Part shown: piece after piece, positions 26,606 to 34,769 of the stretch
How positions within the stretch are numbered: position 1 is the stretch's first letter
Layout: every line of letters starts with the position of its first letter
Assembly (NCBI RefSeq): GCF_004337475.1
Contig: NZ_SJZJ01000005.1
Location: 87,178 to 151,177, forward strand
DNA length: 64,000 nt
From: Nocardioides jejuensis
GTDB lineage: Bacteria; Actinomycetota; Actinomycetes; Propionibacteriales; Nocardioidaceae
Reading direction: 5' to 3'
Made by a program: the position numbers and the translations under genes
Notes under the pieces: model-generated
What the model was told of the DNA's origin: nothing
The model's database searches: none
The model's input: the letters and a program-made list of their open reading frames with translations, nothing else

Positions 26606-27094
26606 ATGGAGCAGCGGTCGACTCGTCGCGCGCTCGTGCGCGGGGCTGCCACGACTGCGTGGCTCGTTCCTGCCGTCACCGTCGCCTCGGCCGTCCCCGC
26701 GATCGCTGCGTCGACGCCCGCGAAGTTCTCGCTCGTCGGCACTGCGACCTCGCAGATCAACTCGGTGCTGCTCGTCCCGACCTCGAAGACGTTCACGATC
26801 ACCTCGACGGTGAAGAACACCGGCGGCACGACGGGTGTGCCGACGATCGACATCTCCTTCGGCCTGCTCTCGGCCAACCTTGCGGTGCCGACCGTGGCGG
26901 GGTGGACCGGATCCTTCACGCTCCTCTCGGGTGGCATCACGGGCCTGCGCTACACCTACAACGGCACGGTCGCGCCCGGTGCCTCGGTGCCGTTCAACTT
27001 CTCGATCACGAGCACGCTTCTCCTGGCGGCCACGATGACCGCGACGGTGACTCCGCCGGACACGTCGCAGCCGACGACGATCACCAAGACGTAG
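26606..27094 (+). CDS. Small Tat-secreted beta-sandwich-like protein
   Basis: A 162-residue protein with signal STRRALVRGAATTAW and a cleavage site after VPAIA. The mature chain (KTFTITSTVKNTGG, then TVAPGASVPFNFSIT) looks like an Ig-like/DUF11-style domain that often occurs in cell-surface proteins. It has no cysteines, unlike its neighbour. It lies 86 bases after that gene and 10 bases before the nucleotidyltransferase gene. Function unknown. Confidence 0.68.
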   Translation: MEQRSTRRALVRGAATTAWLVPAVTVASAVPAIAASTPAKFSLVGTATSQINSVLLVPTSKTFTITSTVKNTGGTTGVPTIDISFGLLSANLAVPTVAGWTGSFTLLSGGITGLRYTYNGTVAPGASVPFNFSITSTLLLAATMTATVTPPDTSQPTTITKT

Positions 27095-27104
27095 TCTCCC
27101 CGGC

Positions 27105-28004
27105 ATGACCGCCCTGACCCACGACGAGGGGGCAGAGCTCCTGCCGGTCCTCGTCGACCGCGTCGCCGCGGACGCCGGCGTCCGGGTGCTCCTCGTCAAG
27201 GGGGTCGCCGCCAGTCACCACGGCCTGCGGGAGCCGCGCCGTTCTTCCGACGTCGACGTCTTGGTCGAACCGGGCGCGTTTGCCGAGCTGGTGTCGAGCC
27301 TCGTCGGCCTCGGGTGGGCGCGCGTCGATGAGGGTGTGCCCACGGTCGCCCCTTCGTGGGAGACGACGACCCTCCGCCACGAGGTCTGGCCGATCGAGCT
27401 CGACCTGCACGGATCGTTTCCCGGGATCCTGGCTCCGGCTGGGACCGCCTTCGACGCGCTCTGGGCCGAGCGTTCCTCGATCCCGCTCGCGGGACAGGCA
27501 GTCGCTGCCACGGGCTGGGCCGGCACTGCCCTCATCCTCGGGCTGCACGCACTGCGGGGCCGCACGGAGGCCCTTGCTCCGGAGCTGGCTCAGCTGCTCG
27601 TCCGTGTGCAGGGGGCCGATGCCGAACGCCGCGGGGCGCTGGTGGCGCTGGCGGAGGCGCTGGGCGCCGATTCGACAGCGGCGGAGGTCGTCGAGGCCGC
27701 CGGCGGGCAGCCGGGACCGATCCGCCCCGAGCACGAGCGGGCATCGCGCGACTGGCGGATGCTGCATGGGGAGGGGTCCTCGGTCGGCGTCGCCTGGCTG
27801 ATGCAGTTCCGGCGTACGCCGTTCTGGGGCTGGCCGATGCTCGTATTCCGGGCCCTCATGGGCGGGAGCGAGGCGGCGCTGCGTTACCGCTACCCGGAGG
27901 CTCCGGCGGGCCGCCTCGGCCTCTGGCGCGCCCGCTGGTGGCGCCTGAAGGAGACCCTGCCCCAGCTCCCCGCCGCCGTACGCCGGGTGCTCAGGCGCCG
28001 CTGA
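27105..28004 (+). CDS. Uncharacterised nucleotidyltransferase-family protein
   Basis: A 299-residue protein with the features of the NTP_transf_5 type: VLLVKGVAASHHG, then RRSSDVDVLVEPG giving the DxD metal ligands, and ELDLHGSF. Members are found beside HprK-like kinases in lasso-peptide and polysaccharide loci, and are thought to transfer nucleotides to a biosynthetic intermediate. ATG start 10 bases after the secreted-protein stop. The gene converges on the GH16 gene 3 bases later. Confidence 0.72.
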   Translation: MTALTHDEGAELLPVLVDRVAADAGVRVLLVKGVAASHHGLREPRRSSDVDVLVEPGAFAELVSSLVGLGWARVDEGVPTVAPSWETTTLRHEVWPIELDLHGSFPGILAPAGTAFDALWAERSSIPLAGQAVAATGWAGTALILGLHALRGRTEALAPELAQLLVRVQGADAERRGALVALAEALGADSTAAEVVEAAGGQPGPIRPEHERASRDWRMLHGEGSSVGVAWLMQFRRTPFWGWPMLVFRALMGGSEAALRYRYPEAPAGRLGLWRARWWRLKETLPQLPAAVRRVLRRR

Positions 28005-28007
28005 GCC

Positions 28008-28889
28008 TTACTTCCAGACCTTCACGTAGTCGACGGTCGTGGTCGCCGTCTTCGGCGTGGAGCTGGTGGGCGCGTTCGACCCGGCGCCCAGGGCCGCGAT
28101 CAGCGACGCGGTGAACGGCTTGTCGAAGGGCTTCGGGGCCGCCATGTCCGTCGGGGCCCAGGCGCGGTCGAAGCAGAGCTGGTCGTCGTAGTAGAACTTC
28201 ATGCTCGTCGTCGACCAGACGACCGAGACCTTGTGGAACGCCGTCAGGTCGCCGCTCATGCAGGTGTACGCCGTGTCCGAGCTGGTGCTGCCCGTGTAGT
28301 GCAGCGAGGGGTAGAGGCGGTTGGCCATGCCGGAGTACCACTCGGCGACGTCGATCTCGCCGGACGCCGGCCACGCGCCGTACGACTTGGTCTGGGGGTT
28401 CATCCAGAAGCCGCCGTGCAGGCCGGCGCCGGTGTAGTTCGGGAACTTGATGCGCGCCTCGAACTTGCCGTAGGCCTGCGAGAACTTGCCGTACGTCGAG
28501 ACCGCGCCGCCGACGGAGGTCGAGGTGAAGTCGCCGTCGCCCGGCACGTTGCAGGTGAACGGCGCGACGCGGGTGACGGTGAGCTTGAGGGTTCCGTTGC
28601 CGACGGCGTAGCCCTTGCCGGCCTTGAAGCAGGTCGTGTTCATCGAGAAGCCCGACAGCGAGGTGTCCTGGCCGACCCACTTGTTCGCGTCGAGCGTCTT
28701 GCCGTTGAAGTCGTCGACGAACGAGCACGACCAGGTGCCGCCGCCCGGCTTGGCGACGAGGGCGCCACAGGCGTCGGTGGTCGCGGCGCGGGCCGCCTCC
28801 GGAGCGTGGAACGCCGGCACCAGGACCAGGGCCGCGAGCGCGACGAGAGCCGTCAGCCAGCGGGTGGGGTGCAGCAGGGCCTTGCGCAT
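28008..28889 (-). CDS. Secreted glycoside hydrolase family 16 (glucanase-like)
   Basis: A 293-residue enzyme with a classical signal peptide (basic start, LTALVALAALVLVPA, cleavage near AARAA) and a jelly-roll GH16 domain. The catalytic EIDxxE motif is GEIDVAEW with E178 as nucleophile, D180, and E183 as acid/base; GKFEARIKFP and LHGGFWMNP frame the cleft. GH16 enzymes cut beta-1,3/1,4-glucans or galactans. Its place beside the polysaccharide locus suggests trimming or release of a polymer, though a catabolic role is equally possible. CGGAGG precedes the ATG. Confidence 0.88.
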   Translation of the reverse strand: MRKALLHPTRWLTALVALAALVLVPAFHAPEAARAATTDACGALVAKPGGGTWSCSFVDDFNGKTLDANKWVGQDTSLSGFSMNTTCFKAGKGYAVGNGTLKLTVTRVAPFTCNVPGDGDFTSTSVGGAVSTYGKFSQAYGKFEARIKFPNYTGAGLHGGFWMNPQTKSYGAWPASGEIDVAEWYSGMANRLYPSLHYTGSTSSDTAYTCMSGDLTAFHKVSVVWSTTSMKFYYDDQLCFDRAWAPTDMAAPKPFDKPFTASLIAALGAGSNAPTSSTPKTATTTVDYVKVWK

Positions 28890-28987
28890 CGGAACCTCCG
28901 GGTCGGGGCGTTGCCTTCACCGGAGAGACGAGCGGGGATGCGTGCGATGACGCCTAAGTTACTGTGCAGTAGGCCACAGGAAATCGG

Positions 28988-29263
28988 TCATTCCACCCAG
29001 TCGCCGACGAGCCAGTCGGCGTTCTCGCGCATGAAGGCCACGGCCCGGACGTGCTGCTCGGAGACCCGCCAGGCCTGGAACGACGCCTCGTCGTCGAACG
29101 TCGAGTCCTCGACGACGACGGTGCCCTTGCGGTCATCGAGGCTCGTCGTGATGGTCCACCGGCTCGCGCCGAGCCGCGGTCGGGCGGCCTGGAGCACGGC
29201 GACCGCCTCGTCGGCGGACGCGCCTTCGTGCAGCTGGAACAGGACGACGTGGCGGTAGGTCAC
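28988..29263 (-). CDS. Dabb (stress-responsive A/B barrel) domain protein
   Basis: A 91-residue protein: TYRHVVLFQLHEGAS at the start, FQAWRVSEQHVRAVAFM near the end, the ferredoxin-like Dabb pattern. Such proteins form dimeric barrels and are mostly of unknown function. The GTG at 29263 gives the normal N-terminus; a GTG at 29305 would extend it over the end of the MFS gene. It lies 13 bases downstream of that gene on the same strand. Confidence 0.7.
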   Translation of the reverse strand: MTYRHVVLFQLHEGASADEAVAVLQAARPRLGASRWTITTSLDDRKGTVVVEDSTFDDEASFQAWRVSEQHVRAVAFMRENADWLVGDWVE

Positions 29264-29276
29264 GCCGAGAGGGTAG

Positions 29277-30947
29277 TCACTCCGCAGCAGCAACGGCCGC
29301 GTCACGCGCGGCGGCGCTGGCCGACTGGTTGCGCAGGGTCACCTTCGGCATCAGCAGCAGCACCAGGAAGCCGAGTACGCCGACGCAGCCGGCCGCCAGA
29401 AAGACGACATCCATCGACTCGGCGAAGCCAGCCTTGAACGGGTGCGCGAAGACGTCAGCAAGCCGGTTGATGATCGAGGAGTCGTCCTGCACCCCCTGGA
29501 GTACGCCGCTGCTGCCGCCGGTCATCGCGTGGGCGACGGCGGCGTTGTCCGGGTTGGCCAGGACCTTCGGGTCGGTGAGCGCGCTCTGGAACTCGGGTGT
29601 CTGCGCCGCGGCCCCGAAGGCGGTCTTGATGTTGTCGCCGACCGTGCTGAAGAGCACCGAGAGGAAGACCGCGACACCGATCGTGCCGCCGATCTGGCGG
29701 AAGAACGTCGCCGAGCTGGTCGCCACGCCGATGGCCTGCGGCGGCACGGCGTTCTGCACGATCAGCATCAGCGGCTGCATGCAGTTGCCGAGGCCGAGGC
29801 CCGTGATCAGCATGAAGACCATCACCAGCCACAGGTGCGTGTCGGCACTGATCGTGGAGAGCAGGAAGAGGCCGACGCTCATCACCGCGACGCCGATGAT
29901 CGGGAACTCCCGGACCCGCCCCGTCTTGCTGACGATGATGCCGGAGGTCATCGAGGCGCTCATCATGCCGAGCACGAGCGGGAGCATCATCAGGCCGGAG
30001 GTCATGGGGGAGGCCCCGTGCACGATCTGCATGTACTGCGGGAGTACCGTCATGCCGCCGAACATCGCGACACCGACGACGACGCTGCCGACGATCGTCA
30101 CGGCAGCCGCGCGGATCTTGAAGATCGCCAGCGGGATCAGGGCATCGCGGCCCATGCGGTGCTCGGCGTACACGAAACCGAGGACGCCGGCGGCGCCGAT
30201 GGCGAAGCAGGCGAGGCTGCGGTCCGAGCCCCAGCCCCAGACGCGGCCCTGCTCGGCCACGGTGAGCAGCGGCACCAGCGCCACGACCAGGAGGACGGCG
30301 CCCCACCAGTCGATGCGGGCCTGCCGGCGTACGTGGTGGAGGTGGAGGGTGCGGCTCACGACGACGAGCGCAATGGCGCCGATCGGTGCGTTGATCAGGA
30401 AGATCCAGCGCCAGCCCGCAATGCCGAAGATCGTGTCGGCCTGCGCGAAGAGGCCGCCGATGATCGGGCCGACCACGCTCGACGTCGCGAAGACGGCCAT
30501 CATGTAGCCGGTGTACTTCGCGCGCTCGCGCGGCGCCACGATGTCGCCGAGGATCGCGATCGCCAGCGTGAAGAGGCCGCCGGCGCCGATGCCCTGCACC
30601 GCGCGGAACGCCGCCAGCTCGTACATCGAGGTCGAGAAGGTGCAGAGCACCGAGCCGATCACGAAGATCGTGATCGCGAACGAGAAGAGCGACTTGCGTC
30701 CGAAGAGGTCGCCGAGCTTGCCGTAGATCGGCGTCGAGATCGTCGAGGTGATCAGGTACGCCGTCGTGACCCACGCCTGGATGCTCAGGCCCGACAGATC
30801 GTCGGAGATCGTCCGGATCGCCGTGCCGACGATCGTCTGGTCCAGCGCCGCGAGCAGCATGCCGGCCATCAGGCCCGTGAGGATGGAGAGGATCTGCTGG
30901 TGGGAGTACTCGCCCGGGGCGGTCTCCTGCTGCTGCACGTCGGTCAC
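29277..30947 (-). CDS. DHA2-family MFS drug/proton antiporter (14 TM)
   Basis: A 556-residue transporter with about 14 hydrophobic segments. MFS motifs: LDQTIVGTAI (motif D1 of DHA2), GKLGDLFGRKS (motif A), FRAVQGIGAGG, and a C-terminal soluble tail. Members export drugs and toxic organic ions with protons. The GTG start (VTDVQQQE) is the first in frame. The palindrome CCAATCATTGG just upstream could be a repressor site, but no regulator gene adjoins. Confidence 0.88.
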   Translation of the reverse strand: MTDVQQQETAPGEYSHQQILSILTGLMAGMLLAALDQTIVGTAIRTISDDLSGLSIQAWVTTAYLITSTISTPIYGKLGDLFGRKSLFSFAITIFVIGSVLCTFSTSMYELAAFRAVQGIGAGGLFTLAIAILGDIVAPRERAKYTGYMMAVFATSSVVGPIIGGLFAQADTIFGIAGWRWIFLINAPIGAIALVVVSRTLHLHHVRRQARIDWWGAVLLVVALVPLLTVAEQGRVWGWGSDRSLACFAIGAAGVLGFVYAEHRMGRDALIPLAIFKIRAAAVTIVGSVVVGVAMFGGMTVLPQYMQIVHGASPMTSGLMMLPLVLGMMSASMTSGIIVSKTGRVREFPIIGVAVMSVGLFLLSTISADTHLWLVMVFMLITGLGLGNCMQPLMLIVQNAVPPQAIGVATSSATFFRQIGGTIGVAVFLSVLFSTVGDNIKTAFGAAAQTPEFQSALTDPKVLANPDNAAVAHAMTGGSSGVLQGVQDDSSIINRLADVFAHPFKAGFAESMDVVFLAAGCVGVLGFLVLLLMPKVTLRNQSASAAARDAAVAAAE

Positions 30948-30969
30948 CCGTCAAGATTAATGGGATACC

Positions 30970-30980
30970 CCAATCATTGG
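30970..30980. promoter_or_regulatory. Palindrome upstream of the MFS gene
   Basis: CCAATCATTGG is a perfect 11-base palindrome 23 bases before the start codon of the transporter, in the promoter region. Its place suits an operator for a TetR- or MarR-type repressor encoded elsewhere. No direct support beyond symmetry and position. Confidence 0.35.
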
Positions 30981-31013
30981 TAAGCCCAAGGAACGGTGGG
31001 GTGCGACACAGCG

Positions 31014-31098
31014 GGTGCATCGAGGGGATTGCTGCCACGGATGCACCCGCCGGTCGGTGCGGACGGTGCTTCCGTGGCAGTCCTGCCGGGGATGTACG
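31014..31098. repeat. 85-bp palindromic element, left copy
   Basis: Two 34-base imperfect palindromes (31014-31047 and 31065-31098) whose starts are 51 bases apart. The first begins GGTGCATC and ends GATGCACC. The same double unit, also with 51-base spacing, occurs at 32138-32222; position-by-position comparison gives 62 of 85 identical bases without a gap. The pair brackets the endonuclease-like gene at 31214. Confidence 0.8.
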
Positions 31099-31213
31099 CC
31101 GACGGGCCGGCGCCGCCCGAGCGGACCGGTCCGGCGCCGACCGGGCGCACTCGTCCGCACGGGGCCTGTGGAGGGCCGCTGCGGCATCGGCGAGGGTCGC
31201 GCATCGTGGCCCC

Positions 31214-32125
31214 ATGAGTGACCCGCCTTTCGACCCGACCGTGCCCTTCCGCTCCTCCGCAGCCGTCGTCGCCGGCATCTCGCGCCGGCGGCTGGCCGGG
31301 TCGGCGTTCGTGCGACTGTTCCACGACACCTACGTCCAGGCTGGCGTCGAGCTGACGCCCGCGGTGCGCGCCGCCGCGGCGTTGGTCAGGTCCGGGCCGA
31401 CGGCACGGTGCAGCCACTTCACCGCCGCGCGGCTCGCCGGGCTGCCGGTGCCCGAGCGCGCGGACGAGTGGGTCACCGTGGCCTCCGAGCGGGAGCGGAC
31501 CCACGTGCCCGGTCTGGAGTGCAGGGTGGCGGTGGAGGAGCCGATGGTCTTCGCCGGGCTCCCGATCACCCCGCCCGGCCGCATCTTCGTGGATCTCGCG
31601 CCAATGCTCTCCCTCGTCGAGCTCGTGATCGTCGGCGATGCCCTGGTTCGCGCTCACCTGTCGCTCGACGAACTCACGGCATACGTCGCCGGGGCGCGGG
31701 GCGCAGGTGCGCGCGAGGCCCGGAGGGCGGTCGGCTTCGTGCGCGAGCGGGTCGACTCCCCGATGGAGACGAGGGTGAGGATGCTGATCGTGCTCGCCGG
31801 TCTGCCCGAACCGGAGGTCAACATCGAGGTCGTCGACGCCTCAGGCGCCGTGCGCCGGCTCGATCTCGTCTACAGCGCGATCAAGCTCGTCATCGAGTAC
31901 GACGGCAAGGGCCACAAGGTGAACGACGCCAAGTGGGCCGCCGACCTCGGGCGTCGCGAAGACCTCGAGCGACTGGGCTTCTCGTTCGTCACGGTCGTCG
32001 CGCGAGATGTCTTCAACCACCCTGACCGGACGGTTGCCCGGATCGCCACCGCTCTGTCCGAGCGTGGCCTGCGGGTGCGGCCGCGCGACGAGTGGCGTCG
32101 GCACTTCGTGGTCACGGGCCGCTGA
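31214..32125 (+). CDS. DUF559/PD-(D/E)XK endonuclease-like protein with AbiEi-like N-terminus
   Basis: A 303-residue protein. The N-terminal two thirds resemble AbiEi-type winged-helix proteins (SFSAAR-like: CSHFTAARLAGL). The C-terminus has a Vsr-like PD-(D/E)XK core: E185 in SPMETRVRML, D217 in RRLDLVY, E228/D230 in VIEYDGKGH with H234, then DLGRREDLERLGF. These residues fit metal-dependent nuclease folds. A related gene is at 46000. It stands alone, with no methylase or toxin beside it, and is flanked by direct copies of an 85-base palindromic element. Start ATG chosen by homology of the N-terminus; the frame opens further upstream. Confidence 0.75.
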   Translation: MSDPPFDPTVPFRSSAAVVAGISRRRLAGSAFVRLFHDTYVQAGVELTPAVRAAAALVRSGPTARCSHFTAARLAGLPVPERADEWVTVASERERTHVPGLECRVAVEEPMVFAGLPITPPGRIFVDLAPMLSLVELVIVGDALVRAHLSLDELTAYVAGARGAGAREARRAVGFVRERVDSPMETRVRMLIVLAGLPEPEVNIEVVDASGAVRRLDLVYSAIKLVIEYDGKGHKVNDAKWAADLGRREDLERLGFSFVTVVARDVFNHPDRTVARIATALSERGLRVRPRDEWRRHFVVTGR

Positions 32126-32137
32126 GTCCAGCGGCCG

Positions 32138-32222
32138 GGTGCATCCGTGGCAGTGATGCGATCGATGCACCTGCCGTCCCGGCCTGTCGGTGCTTTCGTG
32201 GCATTGCTGCCACCGATGTACG
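32138..32222. repeat. 85-bp palindromic element, right copy
   Basis: Right-hand copy of the element at 31014-31098, starting 12 bases after the endonuclease gene. The first palindrome (32138-32171) again has perfect GGTGCATC/GATGCACC ends; the second (32189-32222) has the perfect inner hairpin GTGGCA-TTGC-TGCCAC. Both copies run in the same direction. Confidence 0.8.
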
Positions 32223-32319
32223 CCGCCGGCGTGGTTGCCGGCGCCCTCGTTGCCGCGGCGTGGGCACTGCCGCCGGCGCCACCCCGTCCGGCGCGGGCGC
32301 CAACATCGCCCGCAACGCA

Positions 32320-32356
32320 GACGCGGCGGCCACCCACGAAGGGTGACCGCCGCGTC
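32320..32356. terminator. Hairpin downstream of cysN
   Basis: Arms GACGCGGCGGCCACCC and GGGTGACCGCCGCGTC pair in 15 of 16 positions around a 5-base loop (ACGAA), 17 bases beyond the cysN stop. No U-run, as is common in actinobacteria. It could stop cysDN transcription. Confidence 0.6.
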
Positions 32357-32372
32357 GGCGTACGGAAGCGAA

Positions 32373-33641
32373 TCAGCCGTTGATCATGCCCGCACCGACG
32401 GTGACGCCGGTGGTCTCGTCGATCAGGATGAAGGAACCCGTGGTGCGGTTCTTCGAGTACGGGTCGACGAGCAGCGGCACGGTGCAGCGGAGCTGGACGC
32501 GGCCGATCTCGTTGACGCCGAGCTGCTTGGTCTCCTGGTCGCGGTGCAGGGTGTTGACGTCCAGGCGGTACTGGATGTCCTTGACCATGACCCGGCCGTT
32601 GCGCGTCGTGTGCTTGATGGCGAGCTTCGCCTTCGGCAGCAGCGGCGCGGTCGTCATCCAGCAGACCATCGCGTCGATGTCCTGCGTGGCGGTCGGCGCG
32701 TTGTTGACCCGGGCGATCATGTCGCCACGCGAGACGTCGACGTCGTCCTCGAGACGGATGGTGACCGACATCGGCGGGAACGCCATGTCGATCTCCTTGT
32801 CGAAGAGGTCGATGCCGGCGATCTTCGAGGTCATGCCGGACGGCAGCACGACGACCTCGTCGCCCTGCTTCAGGACGCCGCCGGCGACCTGGCCGCCGTA
32901 GCCGCGGTAGTCGTGGAACTCGTCCGACTTCGGGCGAACGACGTACTGCACCGGGAAGCGGGCGTCGATCAGGTCGCGGTCGGAGGCGACGTGAACGTGC
33001 TCGAGGTGGTGCATCAGCGTCGGGCCCTGGTACCAGCCCATGTTCTCCGAGCGGTTGACGACGTTGTCGCCGGCCAGCGCGGAGATCGGGATGACCTGGA
33101 GGTCCGGGATGTTGAGCTTCGTCGCGAACTGCGTGAACTCGGCGTGGATCTTGTCGAAGACCTCCTGCGAGAAGTCCACGAGGTCCATCTTGTTGACCGC
33201 GAGCACGAGGTGCGGGACGCGGAGCAGCGACAGGATCAGCGCGTGGCGGCGCGACTGCTCGGTGAGGCCCTGGCGAGCGTCGACGAGCACGAGGCCGAGG
33301 TCGGCGGTCGAGGCGCCGGTGACCATGTTGCGCGTGTACTGCACGTGGCCCGGGGTGTCCGCGATGATGAACTTGCGGGCCGGGGTCGCGAAGTAGCGGT
33401 ACGCCACGTCGATCGTGATGCCCTGCTCGCGCTCCGAGCGGAGACCGTCGGTCAGCAGCGCGAGGTCGGTGTAGTCGTAGCCCTTGGCCTCGGACGTCGC
33501 CTCGACGGCCTCGAGCTGGTCCTCGAAGATCGACTTGGAGTCGAGCAGCAGGCGGCCGATGAGGGTGGACTTGCCGTCGTCGACCGAGCCGGCCGTCGCG
33601 AAGCGGAGCAGGTCCATGGGCTTGTTCTGAGCGGTGGCCAT
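32373..33641 (-). CDS. cysN: Sulfate adenylyltransferase, GTPase subunit
   Basis: A 422-residue translation-factor-like GTPase that drives ATP sulfurylase (CysD) to make APS from sulfate and ATP. Motifs: G1 GSVDDGKST at 18-26, G3 DTPGH, G4 NKMD. The length shows CysN alone, without the fused CysC kinase found in mycobacterial CysNC, which fits a separate APS kinase gene at 37635. Its start shares one base with the cysD stop (TGATG). The likely demand in this window is PAPS for polysaccharide sulfation; a role in sulfur assimilation is also expected. Confidence 0.95.
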   Translation of the reverse strand: MATAQNKPMDLLRFATAGSVDDGKSTLIGRLLLDSKSIFEDQLEAVEATSEAKGYDYTDLALLTDGLRSEREQGITIDVAYRYFATPARKFIIADTPGHVQYTRNMVTGASTADLGLVLVDARQGLTEQSRRHALILSLLRVPHLVLAVNKMDLVDFSQEVFDKIHAEFTQFATKLNIPDLQVIPISALAGDNVVNRSENMGWYQGPTLMHHLEHVHVASDRDLIDARFPVQYVVRPKSDEFHDYRGYGGQVAGGVLKQGDEVVVLPSGMTSKIAGIDLFDKEIDMAFPPMSVTIRLEDDVDVSRGDMIARVNNAPTATQDIDAMVCWMTTAPLLPKAKLAIKHTTRNGRVMVKDIQYRLDVNTLHRDQETKQLGVNEIGRVQLRCTVPLLVDPYSKNRTTGSFILIDETTGVTVGAGMING

Positions 33642-34555
33642 CAGAAGTAGCCCTCCTTCTTGCGGTCTTCCATGGCGGCCTCGGAGAACTTGTCGTCACC
33701 GCGGGTCGCGCCACGCTCGGTGACCCGGGCGATCGCGACCTCGTCGATGATCTCCTCGATGGTCGAGGCAGTGCTCTCGACGCAGCCGGTCAGCGTGATG
33801 TCGCCACACGTGCGGAAGCGCACGGTGCGCTCGGAAGCGACCTCGCCCTCACGCATCGGGTTGAGCGGCGTCTCGGTCATGAGCATGCCGTCACGCTCGA
33901 ACACGCGGCGCTGGTGGCTGAAGTAGATCGACGGGATCTCGATCTGCTCGCGGCCGATGTAGTCCCAGACGTCCAGCTCGGTCCAGTTGGAGATCGGGAA
34001 GATGCGCATGTGCTCGCCCTCGTGCAGGCGACCGTTGTACAGGCTCCAGAGCTCGGGGCGCTGGTTCTTCGGGTCCCACTGGCCGAACTCGTCGCGGTGG
34101 GAGTAGACGCGCTCCTTGGCGCGGGCCTTCTCCTCGTCGCGACGGCCACCACCGAAGGCGGCGGTGAAGCCGTTCTCCTCGATGGCGTTGAGCAGCGTCG
34201 GGATCTGCAGGCGGTTGCGGCTGATCTTCGCGGCGTCGGGGATGATGCCGTTCTTGATCGCGTCGTCGATGGAGGCCACCACGAGGTTGATGCCGAGGCG
34301 CTGGACCCAGCGGTCGCGCGTCTCCATGACCTCGGGGAAATCGAGACCGGTGTCGACCTGGAGGATCGAGAACGGGATCTTCGCCGGGTAGAAGGCCTTC
34401 TCCGCAAGGCGGAGCATCACGATCGAGTCCTTGCCGCCGGAGAACATCAGGACCGGCTTCTCGAACTCGGCGGCGACCTCACGGAAGATGTGGATCGACT
34501 CCGCCTCCAGCTGGTCGAGCTGACTCAGCTGGTAGTCGGCGTGCGTTTCTGTCAT
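33641..34555 (-). CDS. cysD: Sulfate adenylyltransferase, catalytic subunit
   Basis: A 304-residue PP-loop enzyme (LMFSGGKDSIVMLRLA near residue 35) with the CysD features AFGGGRRDEEKARAKER, YSHRDEFGQWDPKNQRPELW and FPISNWTELDVWDYI. It forms adenylylsulfate (APS) together with CysN. First gene of the cysDN operon; 206 bases separate it from the divergent transporter gene at 34762, so that gap holds both promoters. No cysH (APS/PAPS reductase) is near. Confidence 0.96.
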   Translation of the reverse strand: MTETHADYQLSQLDQLEAESIHIFREVAAEFEKPVLMFSGGKDSIVMLRLAEKAFYPAKIPFSILQVDTGLDFPEVMETRDRWVQRLGINLVVASIDDAIKNGIIPDAAKISRNRLQIPTLLNAIEENGFTAAFGGGRRDEEKARAKERVYSHRDEFGQWDPKNQRPELWSLYNGRLHEGEHMRIFPISNWTELDVWDYIGREQIEIPSIYFSHQRRVFERDGMLMTETPLNPMREGEVASERTVRFRTCGDITLTGCVESTASTIEEIIDEVAIARVTERGATRGDDKFSEAAMEDRKKEGYF

Positions 34556-34697
34556 GAGCTTGGGGTGACCTCTCGTCGCTTATGGCAACCAGCATCGTAA
34601 CGGTGCGCGCGCCCATTGCCTGCTTCGGTCCGCGTCTCGCACTCGACTGTCTCCGTACTTGCCCATAAAGCCGACTGAACCCCTAAGGTTTGTGACC

Positions 34698-34769
34698 ATG
34701 CGCGACAAGGCCGAGCAGGCTGGCTCGCGCGCCATGTCGCACAGCGAACAAGGACGCACCCGTGAGTGA
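34698..34769 (+). CDS. Possible leaderless 23-codon upstream ORF
   Basis: An ATG at 34698 lies 7 bases after TAAGGT, a fair actinobacterial -10, which would make a leaderless message. The 23-residue frame begins MRDKAEQAGSRAM, has no cysteine, and its TGA falls inside the start of the transporter gene (overlap of 8 bases). It could couple translation of the transporter or be chance. Confidence 0.3.
   Translation: MRDKAEQAGSRAMSHSEQGRTRE

Noticed and set aside
22941..28004. A lasso-peptide gene cluster.
   Set aside because: Kinase, PqqD-like and nucleotidyltransferase genes are present, but there is no asparagine-synthetase-like cyclase, no leader protease and no plausible precursor.
31214..32125. 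A type IV AbiE toxin-antitoxin pair.
   Set aside because: Only the AbiEi-like N-terminus is seen; no AbiEii toxin gene lies next to it, and the C-terminus is nuclease-like instead.
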